Origin: Excoecaria cochinchinensis
Taxonomy: Eukaryota; Streptophyta; Magnoliopsida; Malpighiales; Euphorbiaceae
Length of the DNA stretch: 64,000 bases
Assembly (NCBI GenBank): GCA_947683425.1
Contig: CANTUQ010000050.1
Span: 8,672,501-8,736,500, forward strand
Direction: 5' to 3'
Below, piece by piece: positions 23,750 through 36,954 of this stretch. The notes below the pieces were generated by a model. That model was not told where the DNA came from. It did no database searches and worked only from the letters and a program-made list of their open reading frames with translations. How positions within the stretch are numbered: position 1 is the stretch's first letter; each line of letters starts with the position of its first letter. Position numbers and translations under genes: made by a program.

Positions 23750-24260
23750 TCTGAGTGATGGCACATAATGAATGGCGATAAAGACGAGCAGTATAACGTA
23801 TTGAGTTTTGATAGGAGTCTTCCTTTATTAATATAACTGATAATACTATTGCTTGAATGGCGATATAGTCGAACTGAGTGATGAACTATAGAATAAATGC
23901 TCAAATGGCCATATAGCCGAACTGAGTGATAAACAATAGAATAAATGCTCTGATGGTGATATTGTCGAGTGAGTGTTGTCATACGACGGGGTTGCTCAAT
24001 AGCGAAACTGTCGATTTGAGCGACTGTTTACTGATAATACACTTAATAAAAACACCAATTTTTTCCATGAATATACCTCTTTATTAATAATTTAGCTAGT
24101 ATAATTGCTTGAATGGCGATACAGCCGAGCTAAGTGAAATACAATACTAGCTAAAAATGCTTGAATGGCGATACAGCTGAGTGAGCGATAGAAATGAAAG
24201 TCGAAGTACTAATGAACAGTGATGCTCCTTATGACGAACTGTCGTGCTTTGGATGAGAGA
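23750..24260 (-). repeat. Imperfect tandem repeats in the non-coding part of a Tat-type element
   Basis: Units of roughly 50-70 bp built on TGAATGGCGATATAGCCGA, then CTGAGTGATGAAC and an AATAAATGCTC spacer, repeat about six times with heavy divergence. They lie just downstream (minus sense) of the integrase remnant, where Tat and Ogre elements commonly carry tandem repeats. Confidence 0.6.
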
Positions 24261-27200
24261 CTATTGATAATAGATCTTCAAGTTGGAGACGTTCCATGAA
24301 TGAGGAAGTATTTTTCCAGAGAGATCTTTTAACTTGTAAGCTCCACCCCTGACTTCACGTTTCAAGTAAGGGCCTTCCCAGTTTGGATTTAGCTTTCCTA
24401 CTCCTGCCACTAACTGGATGCAACCACCTTCTTGAGAATGACCTATCCAATTCTGAATGGCCTCGACTTGATATTTCAATCATGGTAGGATGACATTCTT
24501 TGCTAGTATGCTGCAGATTGCATTTGAGCGAACTCTCTTTGTTTCTCCAGTCTGTCTAGTTGACATAGTAGGCTTGCCTTATTTTTCTCTGCATCAAACC
24601 TTGAGGTTCAAATATTTGGGACACCAATCTCACATGGAATAACAGCTTCTGTCCTATATGTGAGGGAGAAAGGCATGACTCTGGTTGCAGATCTTAGTGA
24701 AGTTCGGTAGGCCTATAGAACATTGTACAGTCCGTCCACCCTAGAGGCCCTTGGTTGAATCAAGTCTTTTTTTTAGTCCTGTGAGTATGGTTCGATTAGT
24801 TACCTTGGTCATGCCATTTGATTGCAAGTGGTATATAGAGGTAAAGTAAAGCTGGATCTTCAACTCCAACCAGTAGTCCCTAAATGCCGCACAATCGAAC
24901 TGTTTACCATTATCAGTGACGATTGTGTGTGGGATCCCTAACCTTGTGATGATAGACTTTTGAACAAACTTGATAATGTTTGCTAGGGTGATTGTGGCCA
25001 TGGGTTCTGCTTCTACCCACTTGGTGAAAAGATTAACTGCCACAACTAAGAACTTCGACTGTCCAGTAGCCAAGGGAAAAGGGCCTAAAATGTCAATACC
25101 CCACTGAGCGAATGGCTAAGGACTGTGAATTGGAACATGAGAGGTAGGCTTCTGATGTGTCAAATTACCGAACCGTTGGCATTTTTCGCACTTCTGAATG
25201 AGCTCCTTAGCATCTTTCTCCATACTACGCCAATAATATCCCTGTAGCAAGGCCTTCCGAGCTATAGTTTGTGCCCTTTCATATGCACTACAGATGCCTT
25301 CATGGATTTCTCTCAGTACATAGTCACCATCTTTCGTACTCATGCATCTTGCCCAAGGGGCTGAAAAAGATAGCCTATATAATTGGTCGTCTATAATTGC
25401 ATAGCGACTGGATCGCAGAACCACTTTTTGAGGTTGAACTTGATCCTCAAGAAGAACTCCAGTGCTCAATTATTGGTAAATCGGTAGTCGCATTCATCCA
25501 TCGATTCCTGCAAATGAACCTTGTAGGTCTCATGAGTTGGAGCCGACAGGACTAACCAGATGATGTTCGCCGTAGATGTTTGGTTCTGGAGGCAAGCCTG
25601 CTTGGCCAAGTTATCCGCTTCGTCATTCTCTGACCGGGTTATGTATTGGATCGACCATGTACAACCCAATTTCTCCAGTTGAGAGAGGAGTGTGGCTGTC
25701 AACTTTTTGTATTAGACCATAGTCTGATCCTTGGCTTTAAACTTCTCGAGCAGCTGGCTAACAACTAGATGTGAGTCAGAGAAAATAGCCAATGAGTCTG
25801 GTTTTACCTCGATGGCGAGCTATAAACCAAAACTGAGAGCTTCATACTCTGTAACATTGTTAGAGGCCTGAAATGCTATGTGAGTCATTCCTTGGATTGT
25901 TATCTTTCCTAGCCCGATAAGGATCACTCCGACCCCAACACCTGTCGATGAAGATGCTCCATCCACAAACAACTACCAAGAACATGGGTTTGGCCCTAGT
26001 GGTGGGGTGTGTAATTCTGCTATAAAGTCAGCTAGAACCCGAGCTTTCATTGATGGGCGTGCTTCATACCGAACATTAAACTCCCCCAAGTGAGCTGCCC
26101 ATTCGATAATTCTTCCAGATACTTCAGGCCTCTGGAGCACTTTTTTAAGATTTGAGTTTGTACAAACCACCATAGTGTGCCCCTGGAAGTATGGTCGGAG
26201 TTGTATGGCTGAAGTGACCAGGGTGAAGGCTAGTTACTCCAATATGGGGTATCTCAGCTCGGCGCCTTTCATTACCTTACTGGTATAATAGATTGGGAAA
26301 TGTTGGCTACCTTCTTCTCTGATCAAAACCTACAGAGTTTCATCTAACTGAGGCCGACTTAACAATGGCGGCGTGCTAAGAAACAGTTTCAGTTCTTCAA
26401 ATGCTTTCTGACAGTCTAGAGTCCACTCAAAATTTTTAACCCTTTGGAGAGCACTGTAAAAGGGGAGGCAGCGTTTAGCCGAACAGGAAATAAATCTTCC
26501 AAGTACTGTTACCTTACCATTGAGTTTCTGCACCTCCCGAACTGACTTTGGTGGTTCCATCTCCAGAATAGCTTGGATCTTTGCTGGGTTGACCTCTATT
26601 CCCTGTTTCGAAATCATGAACCCAAGGAATTTATCGGACTGTACCCTGAAAGCACATTTCTCTGGGTTGAGCTTGAGATCAAACTTTTTGAGGGTCGTGA
26701 AGGTCTCCATCAACTCGGTTGGTAGGCTCTCTGCTGTCTTACTCTTGACGATTATGTCATCTACATAGACTTCCATATTTCTCCCGAGCTGGTTAGTGAA
26801 GATCCTGTTTATTAGTCTCTGATAAGAGCACCGGCAGTTTTTAGCCCAAACGGCATAACTCGGTAATAGTATGCTGCCTAGTGAGTGATAAAGGCAGTTT
26901 TCTCTTCATCAACCTTATCCATTGGTATCTGGTGATAGCCAACAGATTCATCCAAAAAGGCGTATTCTTCAAATCCAAAAGTAGAATCAACCAAAGGATC
27001 TATATTGGGTAACGGGTAGCTATCCTTGGGGCAAGCCTTATTAAGATCCGTAAAATCAACGCACATTCTCCATTTTTCGTTGGATTTCTTCACCAATACC
27101 ACATTTGACAGCCAGTCTGGGCATAAAACTTCCCTTATGAACCCATTCTTCAATAGGGTGTCCGCCTCCTCCGCCATTGCTAACTGCCACTCTAGAGCAT

Positions 27201-27860
27201 GATTCCTCTTTTTCTGTTTGACAGGCTTACAGTTAGGTTATATGTTAAGTAAATGGCATATTACCTTAGAAGATATGCCCTTGATATCCGAGGGTTTCCA
27301 GGCGAACACATCCATGAACTCAGAGAGTACCGCTACCAGCACCTCTTTTCCCTTGCTCGTCTTATTGGCAATTATTTTGAAAATTTTCCCTAGTGCGAGC
27401 TCCACTTCCTGGAGTGAATCTAGGGGTTCAGCATTCCAAGATGTTGGGATATCCAGTGCATCCAAAGGTAAAGCTTGATCAGCCTCTTTTAGCATTGTGA
27501 CATATATCTCCCGTGCTGCTTTTTGGTTTCCTCGAAGTACTACAATACCTCCTAAAATAGGGATCTTATTAGATAACGACAGATAACTTCCCTTATAATG
27601 AGATTAGAATCTTCTGAAGAGAAGTCACTTATGACTATCCAAATAAACGGCTCTCCATTTATGGCGAGGAATATCTTCAAATTGGAACCAAGATCCCGAA
27701 GTTGGTTGTCCTGTATGATGTGGTCTACTTTTTGCTTCATTATCAGATTCATCGGCATGATACTGATGAGTTGTTATGCTTTCATCAGAAGGATCTGCCA
27801 TATAGATATATTGGTTCCGAGTTGTTTAGGTAACCGAGCTATTGACGTGGAGAATATCCG
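24261..27860 (-). pseudogene. Tat-type Ty3/gypsy protease-RT-RNase H-integrase region, broken
   Basis: Read on the minus strand, domains appear in retroelement order. A protease end (GGIVVLRGNQKAAREIYV) lies near 27500-27560. Reverse transcriptase follows (FTDLNKACPKDSYPLPN at about 27000-27060, YVDDIIVKS at about 26770). A connection RNase H remnant covers about 26290-25980, then a second RNase H (LFVDGASSSTGVGVGVILIG at about 25970-25900). Then come the integrase zinc-binding region (HEGICSAYER, CEKCQRFGN) at about 25310-25150 and the core (TKWVEAEPMATITLANI, IVTDNGKQF) at about 25040-24880. Two RNase H modules are a hallmark of the Tat lineage. At least six in-frame stops or shifts break it, for example a stop before LFVDGAS. 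It is inactive. Confidence 0.85.
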
Positions 27861-27903
27861 GAAGAGTCCGGTTACAGAACTCTATGATAAAGTGTCTGGC
27901 TAT

Positions 27904-27904
<1 letters not shown>

Positions 27905-27968
<64 letters not shown>

Positions 27969-27970
27969 TA
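27905..27970. repeat. (TA)n/(CA)n microsatellite
   Basis: About 25 TA units followed by CA units. It marks the join between the minus-strand pol remnant and the LTR-like sequence to the right. Confidence 0.95.
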
Positions 27971-29274
27971 CATATAATGTGAAATTTTATAATTCATACT
28001 CATGCAATAACATTTCATCATACACCTTCCCAACGAGATATAAAAACATTTATACATATTCAAATAAGATTTATGCTTATATAAGAATATAAGCATAAAT
28101 CTTACACAAGTATCTACACAAATAATAACCATAACAAGCTGAATTGCATATTTAACTCTATTATTAAAACCTTTCACAATTTTATAGTTTCTATGTTCAC
28201 ATAACGTATTTCATCTATGGATAATTTCCAATTTACACAATAGTGTACATTTTATACTCTAGATTATCATGCTTAATATTTCATCATTCATAACTTATTC
28301 AACACATAAGAGCATTCTTACATATTTAATGTAGACCAACAAATAACTATTTCTTTATTAACTTTTTTTTAAAAAAAAACATAAGCTTTGCAATTATCAA
28401 AGAATCATGCATATACAACAAATTTCATAGACATTTATCATAGTATGGCCACAAAGTCTATACGTATAAACGTATTCATTTATTCACTTATATTTCAGAT
28501 TATTCCTTTAATATTCCTTTATTCAAATGTAGCTTGCATTCCCAAAGGGAATAACAGGATAAGAAACACATAGGTACTCGAGGGTACTTTCATATATTAC
28601 ACATAGGGATCTAAACGGGATCCAATAACATATAGTCTCATAACGCATATGTTTAGAATAAAACATCTATCACCAATGACTGTCATTAATACATACACTT
28701 GACAAGCTTTATTACCATGTTACTCAGTTAACATTCTTTTACACATCAATGCCTGCATTTTCAAAGTGGTGGATAACGGGTTAAAATGCATAGGCACTGT
28801 ATGGTACAATTACATATAGGGATTCAATCCGGGATCTAGAAACACATAGGGACCCAAACAGGGTCCAAACACATAAGGATCCAAATGGAGTCCAAACACA
28901 TAGGCTGCAGCGACAGAGGACCCTAGAGGCATGCCTATCTATCAACGACTCAATATTTGCAGGCTATTTATTCAATTAGAACAGTTTGCTCATATTGTAA
29001 TACTAAGAGCATTCAGTCACCAAATATTTATCATTTAGGAACTAATCGCAATAAACCATTCAATTTCCACCATATCCAATAAAATTGCATATATAAATTC
29101 ATAATATAATCACATGAATATTTTTAGTTTATGCAAATAATTCCACATTAAATTTATATTTAAAAATCATATAGCAAACTTATACAATAATCATGCATAA
29201 TGTAAAAATTAGGCCACTTTATTAAATCATATTATTTACTTCATAAGTATTTCATATTAAATTACAATATTTAT

Positions 29275-29325
<51 letters not shown>

Positions 29326-30905
29326 TTATAATATTTATTCCACACACATATATATTTAATGTCATACAAACTTACATTTTGTCTTATTCATGCATGAGAA
29401 ATGCACTTGTGTACATTGGAATAACAAAAAAACATAAGGAACAAGAATAACAAAATGTGGCATTTGGGCTGTCATGAGTGACGACTTGTGACAGAGGTTG
29501 GCTATGCCGACTTGGGATAGCAACCTTAGTTGGCACACCAAGTCTGCATCTGGGCAGACTTTGACCCCCCACCTTGCGCAATAATAATGAGCTAGTAGAT
29601 GGTATTTTCTGCCAAAGTAGTCTCTTAACAAATGTTCCTCTTGATATTAAGTTTCTAATGGCACAAATTTTGGGTCATTTGGACACGTAAAACTCCAGAT
29701 ATGACTCAAACAACCCAAACTGCTTCTATGACCTGGCTAGAGTTAGAACCCTAATGTTTTGGCCATTTTTGAAACACTTAAAGCCAAAATTATATCCTGA
29801 TTCCTTCTAGACATTTTTATGTATGTGAATTTTCTTTCCAGCCCAACTAGAATCATACAATTTGGAGCTCTACAACTCCACTTATACCCAAAACAAGAAA
29901 TAGTGGTCAGGCTAAAATTTGAGCAGAGTTTCCCTTTAAAACTCAACATACCCAAATTAGCCAATTGAATACTATAATCGCAACAATCTCAACTCAATTC
30001 AATCCAAATCAATCATACATACTTTAAACACAACAATTTATCATTATACACATAAAAACGTATTAATTTCCCAAACCTTATTTGATGTCCCCTTTTTCTT
30101 CACTTCTAGCTTTATATTGCTCCTTATGCACTTTCCCTCATCTTCTTTTTCAACTTCCAAAGCCAAAATCATCACAATATCTCATCAAAATCCATTCACA
30201 TCACCAATTAGAATTCTTAAGCAAGAGAGAAGAAAATAGTAAGAAAAGAAGCTAAATTCTTACCTTTACTTACATAATCTTCCATCCAATATAAACTTGA
30301 AATTTATGGAATCTATGCGTCAATTTATATCTTGAGTTTGGAAGAGGAAAATGGTGTGAGGAAGAAGATGAAGAAATCTGATTTTTTTTTCCATTTCCAT
30401 CTTTCTCTCTCTACACTTCCTTCACTTACCTTGAATGCAGGATGTCCAATTCCTATTGGTCCAATTTAGATTTTTATGCCAAATGTCCAATTTAATCCTT
30501 CATCTATTATTTTTTCATATATTTGACATATAATTAATTCATTCACGTACATTGGCCTACATGATTACTTAATTCACTCAATTAAGTCATAATTTAACAA
30601 ATTACCAATATACCCTTGGCCTTTAACTTAATACTGATCATATCCTCCACTTCATTTTACTACTTTAGTAAACCCATTTTACATTTACCTTTTAATTAAC
30701 TTTATTCTACTCATATTCATACCAAGTAGCTCCTTTATTTCCTTAAAGTCCATAAATATCAAATTATTAATTTATCCATAATTTTTTAATTAATATCGAA
30801 TGCGTTTTCAACTATATTTAACCATTTTAGTTAGTCAATTACACATTTAGATCACTTTTGTACTCAAAACACATGTGAATTCTGTTAGGGTACATTTTGG
30901 GTCAA
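27965..30905 (+). mobile_element. Partial LTR, same family as the solo LTR at 54180-57189
   Basis: The block at about 28745-28960 (GCCTGCATTTTCAAAGTGG, GGGATCCAAT-like repeats, ACACATAGGCTGCAGC, AGGCATGCCTATCTATC) is closely similar to 54740-54910. The end CTGTTAGGGTACATTTTGGGTC at about 30880-30901 matches the end of that LTR. The start is obscured by the TA microsatellite. A second TA microsatellite lies at 29279-29322. No target duplication found. Open frames inside are short and not protein-like. Confidence 0.65.
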
Positions 30906-32330
30906 TACACCTAGGAGTTTTCCAATTGAAAAAATCTCCATGGATTTTGAAATTTGATGGCTCCAATACAAAGAAAACTACCGGAGTAGATATTGTTATA
31001 ACTTCTCCCATAGGTACCAAGATAACTTTTTCATTCAAATTGGGTTTTGATTACATTGACAATCAAACAAAATATAAGGCTTTAGTAATAGGTTTAGAAA
31101 TCCTTGGAGAATTGGGAGTTGAGGAGATTACCATTATTGGGGATTCTCAATTTTTACGCAGATAATTTTCTGGTGAATACAGGTGCAATAGTGTGTTTCT
31201 TGCCCCATATTTCACTGCTATCATTTAAATGTTGAAGGAGTTCAAATAGGTATCTTTCTGTTATGTCCCCAAAGAAGCAAATTAGGAGGCTGATGAACTG
31301 GCCTAAATTGATTCTAGTTTGAGAATGTTCCATCACCTTATCTTGATGGAAAAGAGAACATAAAGAGAGGCATTCAATTGGAGACATTTAATACAATTAT
31401 TGTGGCATCTATAGATTAGAGAGAGGAGTTAAAGAAATACCTAAATTGTCTTTCCATTAAAGTACCCTATGCAGTGAGCGTTCGTGCTTTACAGTATGTG
31501 CACTTTGGAAGAGATCTTTGCAAGAAAGGTTTTAATGGCTTACTCCTCAAATGTCTAAATTTTCGAAATGCTTTAGAGCTTATGAAATAGGTTCATGAAG
31601 GTATGTGTGGAGCTTACTAGTCTGGTGTGAAGATGAGGTGGCTGATAAGAAGACGTGGCTATTACTGGCCATCTATCTTAAAAGATTGCATTAGTTATGC
31701 CAAGAGTTGCCAGCAATGTCAGAAATATGGAGCTATTCAGAGGATTCCTGCTAGTGAATTGCATCTTATTATAAAGCCAGGGCTATTTAGAGGTTGGGTG
31801 ATTGATCTTATTTGGAAAATATATCATGCTTCCTTAAAAGACCATAGTTTTATAATAGTAACTACTGACTACTTTACTAAGTAGGTTGAAGTAATTCCAT
31901 TAAAGAAAGTGGAGCAGAAGGATGTAGTGCAATTCATAAAGGAGTATTTAATTCATATATTTTTTTACTGAATCTATTACCACTAATCAAGGCATTATGT
32001 TCACTGGGGATGAGGTGAAAACCTTTGTTGAGGATTATAAGATCAAGCCAATATATTGCACTCCATATTATCCTCAGAAAAATGGGCACGTAGAAGCGCC
32101 AAACAAGGTGCTCATCAATATCCTAGAGAAAATGTTGGAAGAAAACCCTAGAGATTAGCATAAAATACTATAAAAAATGTTATAGGCATATAAGATATCT
32201 ACAAGAGAAGCTGCTGGGGTAAGTCCATTCACACTCACCTATGGTCACGATGTTTTGCTTCCAATGGAAGTAATGGTTCCTTCCTTGAGAATAGCCAAAA
32301 CAATATGATTTGACACCTGAGAACTTCACA
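30905..32330 (+). pseudogene. Tat-type RNase H-integrase remnant
   Basis: An RNase H of the Tat second-module kind begins PWILKFDGSNTKKTTGVDIV (about 30938) and continues FSFKLGFDYIDNQTKYKAL and IIGDSQF. Integrase follows: HEGMCGAYQ at about 31597, zinc-binding CQQCQKYG at about 31707, then GWVIDLIWKIY and FIIVTTDYFTK (31795-31880). The core continues in other frames to about 32270 (FSLTYGHDVLLPMEV-like end). Stops include TAG at 31882-31884. Protease and RT are absent, so this is a 3' fragment. It may have been joined to the LTR by insertion into the older element. Confidence 0.75.
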
Positions 32331-32439
32331 TAAGCAATGGTCAACACCGACCACCAGCCAAACCCAAGGCAAAAACAACATTGAATAGAAAAAATATGAA
32401 GAAAAAAGGTCCTGTAACCTATAAATCCAGATAAGTTGA

Positions 32440-33600
32440 CACCGGCTTGAGGGATGAAGCTACTGATGCTTTTGAAAATTCAAATCCACCATCTTCAGCA
32501 CAAGAAGAGGACATTTCTGATGATCTATAACCTCCAAGGCCACATAAAAGAGCTAGTATGGGGAAAGGGAAAAGCCAGTTTCCCCCATCCACACATAAGC
32601 TTGAAGGCAATTTGGCATTTGTTGAGGAAAAGCATAAAAAAGGTATTGTACAGTCGAACACAAAACAATTTTCCCTGTAAAGTCAATTGATGAATCTATT
32701 TTACTTGCTTTGAATTTGCGTGATGAAGTATTTAATTTAATTGATGGAATAAATTGGAGGAAACTTTTTGTGCTACAATACCTTTTTTATGATGCTTGGT
32801 TAGAGAGTTTTATAGCATGTATTTTCTTTATCACCATGAAGATAATTTTTCGTTGACTGACCTTTTTGCAATCATTTTTAGATTGTTGGATTCTTTTAAT
32901 TTTTTCTCTATCTCTTTTTTTAATAGTGCAATGGGATTTATTGATAAGGTATATTAAAAAACACATGAATGTCTTGATGTGATTTGTGATTATCCTAAGA
33001 TTTTGATGGATATTGAGGTGTATAAAGAATTGATTTGTAGACCAAACATCATGTTTAGACTGGGAAAGTCTAAAGATAATTTGATAAAAAGTGTTGCCTT
33101 GAGATTCATACATCGATTTTTTAGCTTGTTGCTATTCTACTAGGAATGATGACACCACTATTATTACCAAAGCAGAGTTGTTATTTTTGTGGTGCATCTT
33201 ACATGGAAAAAAGGTGAATTTGGGTTATTGACTTGCACTTAAATTTGAAAATTTGACTCTTAAGCTGAAAAAGTTAGGGTCATTAATTACTTGTTTAGTT
33301 GTACATGCGGGTACGATATATGTTGCAACAACCAAAATGCATGTAGCATGTGGTATGCCTCCTATTGATTTGCATTGTTTAGATATATTGCACTTATTAA
33401 GTTGCCAAAAGGTGGCTTCATTTCTTTTGTGAGTGCAGGTCACCTTGCTTTTTTTGATAAATGAGTCTTTCAAAAGGTGAAAAAGAAATTTGATCATGTC
33501 TCTTTTTCTATCAACCCTACCACATCTTCTTTCTAGTTTTTGGACTGGTTGGATAGATATGAAATGTCCCTTGCTGCCATTTCTAGCAAGGTACACCAAA
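32440..33600 (+). pseudogene. Second Athila ORF1-like pseudogene
   Basis: Downstream of the integrase remnant, pieces in shifting frames resemble the 5409-6599 pseudogene: an acidic beginning (NPPSSAQEEDISDDL), RDEVFNLIDGINWRKLFVL near 32720, VALRFIHRFFSLLLFY near 33090 (compare FFIHKSLGF) and ELLFLWCILHGKKVNLGY near 33175 (compare LFLMWCVHNKKKVSWTYW). Stops and shifts are frequent. Position after integrase is where Athila-type elements carry an extra ORF. No function can be assigned. Confidence 0.6.
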
Positions 33601-35301
33601 TGTAAGCAAATTTACTAAGCCATTTTTAGCATGTGGGGTGCCCTTTCTAATATTGATAGTAGCGATCACCCTCCTTTATGAGGGCAGTTTCTTATACTTT
33701 ATTCTCTTATTTTTATTGCCTTTCATCACATGTTTGATTGATTATTCCGCATTAAGGACAATGCGAGGAGAAGTGTAAGGGAGGGGTTTGAAGTTAGAAG
33801 TGCTAATTTTCTTGAATTATGTTGAGTTTTGCTACTAATTATTCATTTAGTTGATTAGTCTTATGCATTTTAGGTGATGAGTACTTTTATGAATATATAA
33901 GAGGTTATGTTTCTATCGATATTTTGACATCTTCAAAATGTTTTAGTGTTATCTTGGTGCCGAATTTGTTCAAAATTGAGTAGAAAATTGATGTTGGATT
34001 TTTGAAAATTTTGGTTGGTTATTGATTTTTGGAAAATTTTGATTTAGGGAAAATTTTTAATTGGGTTTAACTACTAAAACTTGATGTTTGCTAATGCATC
34101 GGCACAATTTGTGAGTGATTTTCATGAGCTTAAGTTTGAACTATATGTACAAAATTTTTATGGCTTGATGTTCACCAGTTTTTACTGCATTTAGGTATTA
34201 TGTTAGGTCTTAATAGTATGGCATTTTTTTATGTTTGCTTATTTGAAAAAATTTACACATGATATTTTGCATTTTTCTTGTCAATTAGCATTTTTTAAGT
34301 TGCATTTTCAACCTTAAGGAGAAGCATTTGTCTAAAAATGATATCTTGGCCATTTTGTTTTTTCTAGATGAGATGTTAGACAGATTTAAGTAGTCACTAT
34401 AACATCTTACCCTTTTCTTTTCATACAATTTATGGTTTCTTCAATTATCCTTTGAATTAGAAAAATCGAGGCTTAATTTTAAAGGTAAAATATAATCTAT
34501 GCTTGTCCTTAAATTGGAGTATTTGCTTATTAGAAACTTGCTAAAACCATTTTAGACACTAGAATTGGGTTGTGAAATTTGGTTGCCAGGAAAAAGAAAA
34601 AATAATAATAAAATGTGGTGAAATTTCAGTTTTATTCCCTTGTCCATTTGAAAAGTGGTTAAGAATAGAGCTAGAGCCACTTGAAACTATGTAGTTTGAG
34701 TAACCGGGTGCATCTATCAGAGAAATGGGTGTTCTCAAGTAAAAAGGATTTCTACGTTTCAAGTAAGTCTGAAAAAATCAGGTGTATACGAGTCGGATAT
34801 CCTCATGTTGTATGTTAAGCTTGAATAATTTAATAAAATTCCTAGTTTCCTTGTTTCTTTAATCCATTAAAATGTGTGTGAGTATTGTGTTCGAATTGGT
34901 TTGATGATTTTTCTTTTGTGCATTGACTTAATACGTAAATGAAACTTAAAATTCTTGCTTGAATAATCACATTAATAGCCCTATTGTTTCTGGTTTAAAA
35001 AGTTAATTGAGTTACCTATATTGATGTTGTAATTTCTTTTGCCTTGCATTTCATTTTTGTCAAAACTTATGGAATGGATGTTATTTTGGTGGATGAACTT
35101 TTAACAGGGTTGTTTATGTGATTTAATTCATGCTTAAGGACAAGCATGGAACAAGTGAAAGGGAATTTGGTTATGCACATTTCCACACTTGATGTCATTT
35201 CCCTACACAAAAGAAAGGCAAATCAATCATTACTCATGCACAAAACTATAAAACTTTACCCATACAAATAGTTTGGCACAACACCTATATAGCTTTACTA
35301 A
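33601..35301 (+). other. Non-coding 3' part of the decayed retrotransposon
   Basis: AT-rich, without coding signal. A purine-rich stretch GAGGAGAAGTGTAAGGGAGG at about 33766-33786 is polypurine-tract-like and could mark the start of a 3' LTR. No second LTR is recognised to confirm it. Confidence 0.4.
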
Positions 35302-35550
35302 CACTACAAGAAAAAAGCAAATTAGTGACGGATAGTAGCGATGGAATTCCGTCGTTAATTGAAGTTAGCGACGGAATTCCATTGACAGATTATTCACGCT
35401 GTTTCTAAATTTAGCGATGGAAGAAAGAGTACCGTCGCTAATTTCGAAAACCAAAAAATCATCAGACACCAACAATAGTGATTGAATATTGATTTCCGTC
35501 GCTATTTTTAGTGACAGAAACCTAATTTCCGTTGCTAAATGATAATTTTT
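35302..35550 (+). mobile_element. CACTA element, left terminus, TTAGCGACGGAA type
   Basis: CACTACAAGAAAAAAGCAAA at 35302 is followed by TTAGCGACGGAA units in both orientations up to about 35540. The end strongly resembles the right end of the 20430-23746 element, so the two are close relatives. I find no partner terminus CTTGTAGTG downstream in the window, so the right end is lost or too degraded. The element might include the fructokinase fragments at 36955 and 38760. Confidence 0.75.
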
Positions 35551-35908
35551 TTTAATTTTTAAATATATATTAATATAAAAAAAATAATAATTAATAATGT
35601 AAAAATTGTAATTAATAATATAAATAACAATTAATAATATAATATATAATATAATAATATAAATAATATAAAAATTGTAATTGGAAAAATTAATATAATG
35701 AAAAAATTACTAATTAAAATAAGTAAATTTGACAATAAGACTAAACTTCCAAATTGATTTTATTAATCCATCTAATCTACAAACAAGAGTACAACACCTG
35801 AAATCAAGATAAGCCCAGCAGACAGTGTGAGCTTAGTTGACCTTTTTGTTCATAGGCATACAGGAGAAATGACGCTAAGAAAAAAAAAACATTAAACTGA
35901 TTCCTATA

Positions 35909-36942
35909 TGTGACGTGCACCGAACCCCATGGCGCCCCGAAAACCCGATTTTAGGGCGATCGAGAGAGGTTCGTGAAAACTTGTAAAAAATTACAAGTGC
36001 ATCTATTTTGTGCAATAAAGAGGTTTATTGGAGTCGCCACCCAATAGAATATTGGGAAAAGTCATCTAGTTTCAGTGAGCCTAAGATATCGCATATGCAT
36101 TCATTTTGGGCAAGACAGAGATATTTTGGAGGCCCCACCCCAATAGAACATTGGGATGGTCCTCTAACCTCGTGTAACCTAGAACTATGCAAATTGGGCC
36201 TATTTTGGCAACAAGAGATATTTTGGAGACCCCACCCCAATAGAACATTGAGATGGTCTTCTAACCTCGTTGAGCCTAAGACCAGAGATGGTTCGGGACT
36301 TCCCATTTATTCATACCTTGATTAAATTACTATTGACTTTTGAATTTAAGATTTCGTCCCTTTTCTCATTCATTTAAATGCAGTAATTTAACGAGCATGT
36401 CAATCACATAATAATAGTGGTAAATAAAATAAGATTAAAATAAAATAAATAAAAGTACAATAAATTACAATAAAATTAGGGGCGGAATATAACCCACATT
36501 ATAAATAAAATATAAATCATACATAAAACGGGTTATTTATCAAGAATGAGGACATTGGTCCTCGCATGTATGGTTAAAGAAAATAATTTTAATGTGAAAA
36601 TTTATTTTGGATGGAAAAGCTAGGACATTGGTCGCTTGCGCGCGGGCTCCGCTCTCTGGCGCTCCATGCGCCCACACGCCTACGAGCTGCCGCAGGGCGT
36701 CGCTACGGCCGATATCCGAATTTTTTTTTTTATTTCCAAATTTAACTAAAAATATTATAATTTTCAAACTACATTTTTCAAATTTAATTTTTTATACATT
36801 TTTTATTATTTTTTATTTTTTACTCTAAAATGCAAATTTGACAAGAAAATCATCACTTTCAGCTTTCTTTTTGCCTGTGAACAGGCATTTTATCATAATT
36901 GGGTAACTCTAATCTGGTTTGTCTCAGGACCCGGTGTCTACA
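35909..36942 (-). mobile_element. Solo LTR of a gypsy element, TSD CTATA
   Basis: In the minus sense the LTR starts TGTAGACACCGGGTCC (36942) and ends GTGCACGTCACA (35909). The flanks 35904-35908 and 36943-36947 are both CTATA, so this is one clean insertion reduced to a single 1034-bp LTR. Inside are two copies of a block of about 120 bp (36100-36290, around CCCCACCCCAATAGAACATT) and a GC-rich island at 36620-36720. It resembles the LTR end at about 52930-53146, which is in the opposite orientation. Confidence 0.92.
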
Positions 36943-36954
36943 CTATAATTTTTT

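Noticed and set aside
27872..28177. Tyr/Ile-rich ORFs across the TA microsatellite
   Set aside because: They are translations of (TA)n and flanking LTR sequence.
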